Virus record (IMG/VR): IMGVR_UViG_3300025141_000822
Coordinates: 1 to 22,782 of that record
Origin: a virus
DNA: 22,782 nucleotides
Reading direction: 5' to 3' (one strand)
A model generated the notes under the pieces. It saw only the letters and a program-made list of their open reading frames with translations, had not been told where the DNA came from and did not search any database. Shown one piece after another: positions 17,875 to 22,782 of the stretch; the first letter of the stretch is position 1, and each line of letters opens with the position of its first letter. The position numbers were made by a program, and so were the translations under genes.

Positions 17875-18125
17875 CAAAATTCATCCTTTAATTTGTATTT
17901 CATATTTCTTCTACAGCGAGATTTCTGATGCCCAAGTTTTTCTAAACAATCCATTTTTGATAAAAGACCCCCCAAATGATTTCTCGCCGGAACGTTCTTG
18001 GGTGCATGTTCCCACCACCAATCATGAAGGTCATGTAAATCAAAACTTTCTACTGATGATGCAAACTCCAAAATTTTTTTCCTTATCCTGCTATTGGGGT
18101 CATTTATGGGTTTTTTATTTGTCAT
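17874..18125 (-). CDS. Winged-helix-like small protein B (83 aa)
   Basis: The start ATG overlaps the primase stop (ATGA) with AGGTGATG five bases upstream, a strong coupled ribosome site. The sequence has a basic N-terminus (RIRKKILEFA), an aromatic/His middle (LHDLHDWWWEHAP), then ARNHLGGLLSKMDCLEKLG and basic residues, consistent with a winged helix. It is paralogous in pattern to the 94-aa protein that follows. Position directly after primase suggests a replication accessory or auto-regulator. Confidence 0.65.
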   Translation of the reverse strand: MTNKKPINDPNSRIRKKILEFASSVESFDLHDLHDWWWEHAPKNVPARNHLGGLLSKMDCLEKLGHQKSRCRRNMKYKLKDEF

Positions 18126-19213
18126 ATTTCATCACCTGTTCCATCATAATACTTACACTTACCAAGACAAAAACCCTCCATATATAGCGTAGAGCAGGTC
18201 GGATGGCTGTAGCCCGCCGTTACAATGCTTGCCACTTGACCCTCGGTTCTTATGGGGTCATAATCCACCCAACCCTGTTGCCCACATATTTGAGAAATCT
18301 GTTGTATATGTTCTCTTTTACTTTTATCAGATACAGTATAATGTGGTCTAAAATTTCTTAATCTATCCGCTAAATATGAAGCGAAGAAAACCCTCGCTCT
18401 ATGCGGAGGGTTGCCCTCACCCATAGCAGAATGCGCTATACATGGGAGAATATGAATATCAGAAAGTGACGTTGTGGCTACATCAACGGTTTCTATTTCA
18501 CCGAATGATACCTCAACATTATCCTTTACATTGAGTTTAATAGATGTATTACCGTGTTGAATGAAGCCTCTATGTGGGTCTTGTGATTGCTCCATGAAAT
18601 CTTCGTAGGTATTTTCCATGATTTGTGTGGTTGTTAAAGGCATCATCCAACAGCCCCTTTTAGCGTTGTAAGAATTAGGTATGCGTATCATTCTCGCTGT
18701 GTCAAAATATACACCGGGGTCATTACATCGCAAGTTAAACATTTTATGCCACTCATTAACCATCTTTCTACCGGCGTGTTTAATCCTTGAAACCGCTGAA
18801 CCACTACTCGGGGTATGTGTTCTATCAAGCATAATCCAAACATGAAAACCTCCGCCACTAAACCAAACATAGTGCTTAATATCTTCCTCAATAAAATACT
18901 GATGTAAATCCTTTACCTGTTGTTGCGGAATTTCAAAGGGAACCTCTACCCCCTTATTTCTAAAATCCTTACAGTCAAAATCCATAACAAAGTGATGTAT
19001 CATTGGTGTATCATAATTTACTCTATGATGCTTAGGCGCTTGCGTTCCTCTATACCCATAGGTAGTAAAGAAAACATTTCCACTTCCGTTACGACCCCTC
19101 CAATATGATTCTAATTCTTTTTCATTTTTTACAAGTAATCTATAACCCATGATACCCTCAATACTTGAGAGAACTAATACCTCTCTTGGAAAATCTATGG
19201 GAACAAAACTCAC
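18122..19213 (-). CDS. Archaeo-eukaryotic primase: PriS catalytic domain with PriL-like Cys domain (363 aa)
   Basis: GTG start with GGTGAT four bases upstream. Catalytic motifs of the PriS fold are all present: DFD (Asp78, Asp80), SGGGFHVWI (119-127, His124), and DTARMIRIPNSYNAKRG (Asp171 onward). The C-terminal third (about 255-355) carries five Cys (258, 310, 340, 349, 353) in the order PCI...C...PTC...GFC..C, resembling the iron-sulphur domain of the large subunit PriL. So one chain may combine both primase subunits, as in some archaeal plasmid and nanoarchaeal enzymes. It makes primers for the polymerase. It lies between a small gene and two winged-helix genes. The primase call is firm; the PriL-like part is by pattern only. 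Confidence 0.88.
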   Translation of the reverse strand: MSFVPIDFPREVLVLSSIEGIMGYRLLVKNEKELESYWRGRNGSGNVFFTTYGYRGTQAPKHHRVNYDTPMIHHFVMDFDCKDFRNKGVEVPFEIPQQQVKDLHQYFIEEDIKHYVWFSGGGFHVWIMLDRTHTPSSGSAVSRIKHAGRKMVNEWHKMFNLRCNDPGVYFDTARMIRIPNSYNAKRGCWMMPLTTTQIMENTYEDFMEQSQDPHRGFIQHGNTSIKLNVKDNVEVSFGEIETVDVATTSLSDIHILPCIAHSAMGEGNPPHRARVFFASYLADRLRNFRPHYTVSDKSKREHIQQISQICGQQGWVDYDPIRTEGQVASIVTAGYSHPTCSTLYMEGFCLGKCKYYDGTGDEI

Positions 19214-19217
19214 GTCA

Positions 19218-19523
19218 TCACCAATTACGATGTTTTCTCACATACTCACTTATGTCATCCATCAGGTCATGAAAGAGATTGTAAATCTTTTCAGGTGTAA
19301 CGTGAAAGATATTTACTGTGTAAAATATACTTCCGCCGGGTAAGTTCTTTGGCTCACCTGCTTCAATATCCATGTATTCTGAAAGTGTGGTTTGTCTCCA
19401 TGCCTTTCTTTCAAAACTCTTCTTACCTAAGCCCTTCATAAGTTTCACACTTACTGTGTAACTTGGCGGTACTGCATTCTCTAACGCTATCTGCAATAGC
19501 ATCCTTGTTATTTCATCACTCAT
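19218..19523 (-). CDS. Unknown protein of the replication operon (101 aa)
   Basis: The preferred start is ATG 19523 (MSDEITRM); ATG 19529 is also possible. Both lie inside the end of the Cas4-like gene. The N-terminus is helical, the middle is basic (KLMKGLGKKSFERKAWRQTT), then comes an acidic turn with a strand-like SIFYTVNIFHVTPEKIYNLF and a C-terminal helix ending HRNW. The final TGG-TGA supplies the ribosome site of the primase gene. It has no motif I know. Neighbourhood suggests a primase or nuclease partner. Confidence 0.7.
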   Translation of the reverse strand: MSDEITRMLLQIALENAVPPSYTVSVKLMKGLGKKSFERKAWRQTTLSEYMDIEAGEPKNLPGGSIFYTVNIFHVTPEKIYNLFHDLMDDISEYVRKHRNW

Positions 19524-20496
19524 CTTCATTCAACCCTAATCTTCTGTCCAAATCCTCACCCGTAAATTTCGGGCATATTTCCATGAAATCACAAAAGCCA
19601 CATTGAATGTCGCTCGCACTCGCAGGAAACAAGCCGTCTAAATGTGCCTGAACTAATTTTTCTAAAGACTTTTCCACGCTCTTTGGTGTGTATCTTGCAT
19701 CCTTCACCGGCTCAAAATATATGTGTGCGCCGTCACCGCCCTCTATACCACCGCCGGGAAATTCCCAACCCCAATGGGTGATAGGTAAGTATTCATAATG
19801 TGGGCTATTTTCAATCATCATCCTGTAAAACTGCATCTCTTTACGCATCTGCGTTCTCTTTCTCTTACCTGCGTTCTTCCACTTACCCGTCTTTAATTCC
19901 ATGAGAGCAAACGTGCCATCATCGTTAGCGAATATGCTATCAATAAATCCCTTCATGTGGATAGGTATAGGGTCGCCGTCAATCTCTACCATACGATAAG
20001 CGTGTATCTCGGCCTCACATTTAGCGGGTTCCCAATTAACACCGTTTGTATGCTCAAACCTACTGAACTGCCAATCAACCCATTGTCTGATTTGTTCTTC
20101 TTCACCATAAGCATAAGGTTCAGGTGGAACAGGTATAACATCATGCATCATAGCCCTCGCACGTTCTCTATGACCCTCATACATCAACTTGAAAATATCA
20201 TCTCTTACTTCACCAACATTTTCCCAAAAGTATTCCATCGCATCATGCACGTTCAAACCTCTTGTATGGTAGTATACAGTTTCGCCCTCTATCTTTTCAA
20301 AATATACGAACCAATACTGCTTAGGACACCAATTAAATGTTCCAAGTGATGATTTTGAAACTCTAAGTCTTTCGTCATGATGCTTTTTAGGGTCCCAATC
20401 ATTACGGCTTATGGTGTATGATTTTCTCAAATCTTCATGCGGGTAATCGTCTATGGATGGCCTTACATCATCTTCGCCTTTAGGATTAAATCTCAC
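19516..20496 (-). CDS. Cas4/RecB-like PD-(D/E)XK nuclease with iron-sulphur Cys (326 aa)
   Basis: GTG start with GGAGGTG seven bases upstream. The nuclease core is clear: His84 (motif I, VHDAMEYF), GFIDSI (Asp186), MELKTGK (Glu200, Lys202) and EMQFYRMM (Gln222). One Cys sits in the N-terminal SSLGTFNWCPKQYW (Cys57) and three in CGFCDFMEIC (299, 302, 308). This four-Cys layout is that of Cas4, AddB and Dna2-like proteins, whose iron-sulphur cluster holds the nuclease together. Such enzymes resect DNA ends. No cas1, cas2 or repeat array is near, so a role in viral recombination, Okazaki or end processing is more likely than CRISPR adaptation. Confidence 0.9.
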   Translation of the reverse strand: MRFNPKGEDDVRPSIDDYPHEDLRKSYTISRNDWDPKKHHDERLRVSKSSLGTFNWCPKQYWFVYFEKIEGETVYYHTRGLNVHDAMEYFWENVGEVRDDIFKLMYEGHRERARAMMHDVIPVPPEPYAYGEEEQIRQWVDWQFSRFEHTNGVNWEPAKCEAEIHAYRMVEIDGDPIPIHMKGFIDSIFANDDGTFALMELKTGKWKNAGKRKRTQMRKEMQFYRMMIENSPHYEYLPITHWGWEFPGGGIEGGDGAHIYFEPVKDARYTPKSVEKSLEKLVQAHLDGLFPASASDIQCGFCDFMEICPKFTGEDLDRRLGLNEDE

Positions 20497-20660
20497 GCTT
20501 CCACCTCCACGCCATAGGCTTCTAAGATGACCCGCACAGTCCGTAATACCTCTTCCTTCGCTTGTGTAGTAGGAACGTAACCTGTGCTTTGGCCCTTCAT
20601 ACCATCCAAGTATTCAACTAACGCCTTCGTCATTTTCTCGTAATCTCTCTTCAACATCAT
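20493..20660 (-). CDS. Small unknown protein (55 aa)
   Basis: An uninterrupted 56-codon frame with an ATGA overlap at its start (the 34-aa gene stop) and a 4-base overlap at its end with the Cas4-like gene GTG. An upstream ATG (20660) and the next ATG (20657) are both possible starts. The sequence is helical: MMLKRDYEKMTKALVEYLDG, a Ser/Thr/Pro turn, then a helix TQAKEEVLRTVRVILEAYGV. Its coupling at both ends argues that it is real. Function is unknown; it may be a small partner protein. Confidence 0.65.
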   Translation of the reverse strand: MMLKRDYEKMTKALVEYLDGMKGQSTGYVPTTQAKEEVLRTVRVILEAYGVEVEA

Positions 20661-20761
20661 ACTCCACTCACTATGTAGCCGGTAGCCGTCACAATAACAT
20701 CGCAGTTACCGCAGTAAGAGCCGAACAATATGTGTTTGCATACAGGGCAATCTTTTGTCAT
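20657..20761 (-). CDS. Micro zinc-ribbon protein (34 aa)
   Basis: The 35-codon frame begins at an ATGA overlap with the 54-aa gene stop and ends at an ATGA overlap with the 55-aa gene. Four Cys form two knuckles, CPVC and CGNC (5/8 and 17/20), an exact small zinc-ribbon spacing, followed by a Val/Thr/Gly-rich tail. The perfect placement in a chain of overlapping genes and the paired CxxC motifs make chance unlikely. Confidence 0.6.
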   Translation of the reverse strand: MTKDCPVCKHILFGSYCGNCDVIVTATGYIVSGV

Positions 20762-20789
20762 TCGCTCACCTCATCAAGTAGGGCTTCAA
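20758..20789. repeat. 32-base direct repeat, copy 1
   Basis: Identical to 20919-20950, 161 bases away. It codes the shared C-terminus (EALLDEVSE) and stop of the two duplicated small genes. Confidence 0.9.
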
Positions 20790-20922
20790 TGTTATCAGCC
20801 GCCGAAGAATACGGCAAGGCTATTCCCATGATTCTGTTTGGGTCGCCCTTGATATATGCAAGGCGATAATTTGCGATTAATTCACGCAATTTCGCCTCAA
20901 GTAATTTCATCTTTATACTCAT
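20758..20922 (-). CDS. Short duplicate of the neighbouring 121-aa protein (54 aa)
   Basis: Start ATG (20922) overlaps the stop of the preceding 121-aa gene (ATGA). Its LEAKLRELIANYR and AADNIEALLDEVSE match LEAKLRDLMISWK and AANILEALLDEVSE at the C-terminus of that gene. The last 32 bases, coding the end and stop, are identical in both. It is therefore a tandem duplication of the C-terminal half, diverged in the middle (IKGDPNRIMGIALPYSS). It is predicted helical with no known motif. Confidence 0.75.
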   Translation of the reverse strand: MSIKMKLLEAKLRELIANYRLAYIKGDPNRIMGIALPYSSAADNIEALLDEVSE

Positions 20923-20950
20923 TCGCTCACCTCATCAAGTAGGGCTTCAA
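20919..20950. repeat. 32-base direct repeat, copy 2
   Basis: Identical to 20758-20789. It codes the C-terminus and stop of the 121-aa gene and carries the overlapping start of the 54-aa gene. Confidence 0.9.
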
Positions 20951-21284
20951 GTATATTTGCGGCTTCACTATAACGTATGGCTGTGCTACCATCAGATAGT
21001 CGTGGTAGTTTCATTTCTTTTCCATCTTTCATTACGCTATATGTTCTTTCATATTTCCATGAAATCATCAGGTCACGCAACTTCGCCTCAAGCGTCTGCT
21101 CTCTTGTACGTAGCCGCTGAACATAGATAGCCCCATCCATCAACTCATGTTGTAGATGTTCCAACCACTCATAGTGGCTAAGGTCATCACGCTCCATCGT
21201 TGCACCATCATACTTCTCCACGATTGTCGCTTTCTTCGCTCTCGCTTGTATCAATTCACATACTTCATCTTCTACTTTACTCAT
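20919..21284 (-). CDS. Unknown helical protein (121 aa), parent of a tandem duplicate
   Basis: The start at ATG 21284 (MSKVEDEV) is preferred over 21296 because GGTGAA lies five bases upstream and overlaps the previous gene's end. It has an acidic helical N-terminus, ARAKKATIVEKYDGA, then a helix-rich body with LEAKLRDLMISWKYERTYS and a C-terminus shared with the next gene. There is no recognised domain. It forms part of the small-gene run between PolB and the nuclease genes. Confidence 0.75.
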   Translation of the reverse strand: MSKVEDEVCELIQARAKKATIVEKYDGATMERDDLSHYEWLEHLQHELMDGAIYVQRLRTREQTLEAKLRDLMISWKYERTYSVMKDGKEMKLPRLSDGSTAIRYSEAANILEALLDEVSE

Positions 21285-21285
21285 T

Positions 21286-21585
21286 TTATTCACCATCCTT
21301 TTTACTTAATTTCTCTAATTCTTCTAATTGTTCCCATGTTAATTTATCAGTAATTTCATAATATCGTTCCTCTCGCTCATAGGCAATTTGTTTCTTTACA
21401 GACATACCACCATCTCTCTTTACTACTCTTTCAATTTGGCCTAATAATTCATCCCAACTCGGTAATGTTATATCTATACCCCACAATTCATTATCATAAT
21501 CACCCTCTTTTTCAAGGACAGCCAAAAGCAATAATAATGCGGAGGCAGGTTTCGTTCTCGTTTTTATGTTATTTGCCTTACTCAT
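21286..21585 (-). CDS. Unknown small protein (99 aa)
   Basis: The ATG directly follows the previous stop (TGA-ATG) with AGGGGG 10-15 bases upstream. It has a short hydrophobic helix near the N-terminus (PASALLLLLAVLEKEG), too short and too early in a charged context to call a membrane segment with confidence. Then comes a charged helical half (YEREERYYEITDKL, WEQLEELEKLSKKDGE), possibly a coiled coil. Family unknown. Confidence 0.7.
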   Translation of the reverse strand: MSKANNIKTRTKPASALLLLLAVLEKEGDYDNELWGIDITLPSWDELLGQIERVVKRDGGMSVKKQIAYEREERYYEITDKLTWEQLEELEKLSKKDGE

Positions 21586-21804
21586 TCATATATTCCCCCT
21601 GTATTTTCTCGGTTCTCCTTCCAATCCTATGCTCTCCATAGTTACGGGAACGGGCTCAAACATCTGCTTGTCAAAGTCCGTAAGCCTTGTTTGGTTCTCG
21701 CTAATAAACTCAAAACCAAACTCTTCTAAGGCCGTCTGTCTAAATTGTAGACCACCGCATTGACACAGATGATGAGTGCATTCTTTTTTCCTAAACCAAT
21801 TCAT
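21586..21804 (-). CDS. Unknown small protein with a Cys cluster (72 aa)
   Basis: Strong AGGAGGGG eight bases before the ATG, which overlaps the previous stop (ATGA). Residues 8-18 (ECTHHLCQCGG) hold three Cys and two His, possibly a metal site, followed by a basic/aromatic to acidic body (FGFEFISENQTRL, FEPVPVTME). It is too short for a full zinc finger of a known class. Confidence 0.7.
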   Translation of the reverse strand: MNWFRKKECTHHLCQCGGLQFRQTALEEFGFEFISENQTRLTDFDKQMFEPVPVTMESIGLEGEPRKYRGNI

Positions 21805-22193
21805 TTCTTACCCCTCCTGTGTAACTTTCTCGCCGCCTTTCGTTGGCTAATGCTTCCTTCAAAACGATGGTCTGTTCTTGATGAAGGTTCAACGCCTGTG
21901 TTTCTAACACCGCCTTGACCTTCTGAATTGTTCCTTATGGTATCTAAAACCCTTTCGTCACGTTTGCCCATCCACTCTTTTCGCATCGCTTCCTCGCAAT
22001 CCGCAATTTTCTTCTTCGTGGCGTCTATACGTCTAATCAAAACTGTTTTACCTCTTTTTAGTTCTTTACCATAGTATGCAATATCTTCATCCTTTTTATC
22101 CTGTAGTGCTTTCTCTCTTACCACAAGTTCGGCTTGCCATCTTGCCATGCGAATCTTTAATCTATCTCGTTTTGTTTTATCCAAAATCTTCAC
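21801..22193 (-). CDS. Basic coiled-coil-like protein (130 aa)
   Basis: Two starts are possible. TTG 22208 sits inside the 30-base repeat, just after the TATA box, too early for a transcript from it. GTG 22193 (MKILDKTKRD) is 34 bases from the box and is chosen; the transcript would be nearly leaderless. The sequence is highly charged, with heptad-like helices (RARWQAELVVREKALQDKKD, then RRIDATKKKIADCEEAMRKE) and a very basic tail (SQRKAARKLHRRGKK) fit for nucleic acid. Function unknown. It heads the operon that starts after PolB. Confidence 0.65.
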   Translation of the reverse strand: MKILDKTKRDRLKIRMARWQAELVVREKALQDKKDEDIAYYGKELKRGKTVLIRRIDATKKKIADCEEAMRKEWMGKRDERVLDTIRNNSEGQGGVRNTGVEPSSRTDHRFEGSISQRKAARKLHRRGKK

Positions 22194-22203
22194 TTCCTTA
22201 TTT

Positions 22204-22233
22204 TCCAATCCATTGTCGGTTTAAATACTAAAT
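22204..22233. repeat. 30-base repeat, copy B (matches 16737-16766)
   Basis: Identical over thirty bases to the copy before the helicase gene. It begins just inside the polymerase stop codon and ends in the start region of the coiled-coil gene. Confidence 0.9.
22211..22227 (-). promoter_or_regulatory. Conserved TATA-containing element, copy 4; promoter of the small-gene operon
   Basis: Minus strand TATTTAAACCGACAATG, six bases after the PolB stop. The expected transcription start is near 22196, against the GTG at 22193. Confidence 0.6.
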
Positions 22234-22782
22234 CACCAATACTGCTTTGGTCTATGGAACGCTACTAAGTTCTCTAAATCCCAATTGAGCATTTCATATA
22301 ATTTCCTAAGTTTCATTGTTATCATTTTATCTACCGACTTATGCCAATCAATAGAAAAGTTTTCTAATTCCTTTTCATCTCTATATGCTATCTGCGGTAT
22401 AGTAGGTTTACCTTCAGGAACCCCGTTTACGAAAATCCAAGATACACTATCCCCTTTTCTAAAATTTTCCTGCCCCGTCCCTATATGCTCATTATAATAC
22501 TTAGCCGCCTTCACACCAAGACCGGGCAAAACGTAGTCTTTAAATTCACGATTTAATCTTGTAAATGTGGTTATGTCTTTTAGAGGAATTGTATTATCAT
22601 AGACAGACTTAATGATAGGTCTCACGACCTCATAAACAGCCTCTTCACATTCCCCCGTAGCAATAAGGTTGAATGCGGCCTCCTGAACTTTTTTAGTTAA
22701 TGGAGAAGCGTTAGCGGCCTTCAACTCAAAACCTGTTACTTTCATTACACCCACATCTTGAGGCGGATATGACTTGATACCA
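22233..22782 (-). CDS. Family B DNA polymerase, C-terminal end (partial, about 183 aa visible)
   Basis: The frame is open to the right edge of the window, beyond the GTG at 22754, so the gene continues outside. The residues match the thumb and tail of archaeal PolB: GFELKAANASPLTKKVQE, then FRKGDSVSWIFVNGVPEG, then FSIDWHKSVDKMITMKLRKL and MLNWDLENLV, ending RPKQYW. The palm, finger and exonuclease parts lie outside. This polymerase would replicate the viral genome together with the primase and helicase downstream. The stop TGG-TGA is followed by the conserved promoter element, so transcription of the next operon appears to be set separately. Confidence 0.85.
   Translation of the reverse strand, partial: GIKSYPPQDVGVMKVTGFELKAANASPLTKKVQEAAFNLIATGECEEAVYEVVRPIIKSVYDNTIPLKDITTFTRLNREFKDYVLPGLGVKAAKYYNEHIGTGQENFRKGDSVSWIFVNGVPEGKPTIPQIAYRDEKELENFSIDWHKSVDKMITMKLRKLYEMLNWDLENLVAFHRPKQYW

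Noticed and set aside
19957-20349. Plus-strand frame of 130 codons
   Set aside because: It is entirely inside and antisense to the Cas4-like nuclease, whose motifs are unmistakable.
19516-20496. Cas4-like gene as part of a CRISPR-Cas system
   Set aside because: No repeat-spacer array and no cas1 or cas2 are visible in the window; the neighbours are replication genes.
22233-22754. A complete small gene with a GTG start
   Set aside because: The frame stays open to the window edge and the residues fit the end of a family B polymerase, so the GTG is internal.

Overview
The window looks like part of the genome of a tailed double-stranded DNA virus of an archaeon. The evidence is the mix of genes. 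The plus strand carries virion and tail genes, including one open frame of at least 3190 codons. The minus strand carries an archaeal-type replication set: family B DNA polymerase, a PriS-type primase, an ERCC4-type nuclease, a Cas4/RecB-like nuclease and a group II chaperonin. Gene starts are often preceded by GGTGA or AGGTG, the Shine-Dalgarno type complementary to archaeal 16S rRNA. TATA-like boxes (TATTTAAA) sit at probable operon boundaries. Moderate-to-low GC, a chaperonin and a full replication kit fit viruses of marine Euryarchaeota such as the magroviruses of Marine Group II. That placement is an inference from gene content and was not checked by any search.

Layout. Positions 1-12450 are a plus-strand late or structural block: a giant fibre-like protein cut by the window start, a probable baseplate-hub protein, a small tail-associated protein and a fibre or receptor-binding-like protein. 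They are joined by 1-4 base overlaps (ATGA, TAATG). Positions 12451-12518 are the convergent junction. From 12519 to the window end all genes are on the minus strand and are described here in transcription order, from high to low coordinates. They are: the C-terminal end of PolB (22782-22233); a run of small unknown genes (22193-20493), three of which are only 34-55 codons and fill what looks like a gap; a Cas4-like nuclease; a small unknown gene; a PriS-PriL-like fused primase; two related winged-helix-like proteins; an ERCC4 nuclease; a 140-180 base gene-free segment rich in inverted repeats; a P-loop ATPase or helicase; a DEDDy exonuclease; a small helical protein; the chaperonin; and two zinc-ribbon proteins.

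How the parts fit. The minus block can supply primer synthesis (primase), elongation (PolB), proofreading or end trimming (DEDDy exonuclease), unwinding (P-loop ATPase), and branch or end processing (ERCC4 and Cas4-like nucleases). The chaperonin would fold viral proteins, possibly the very large structural ones. Translational coupling is very tight.

A 17-base element, TATTTAAASCGWCAWTG on the minus strand, occurs four times at operon boundaries. Two copies extend to an identical 30-base repeat and imply revised start codons for two genes. The most interesting non-coding piece is 16768-16881, which lies between two copies of this element and holds nested inverted repeats. It could be a structured RNA, an operator region or a replication origin; the sequence alone does not decide between them.
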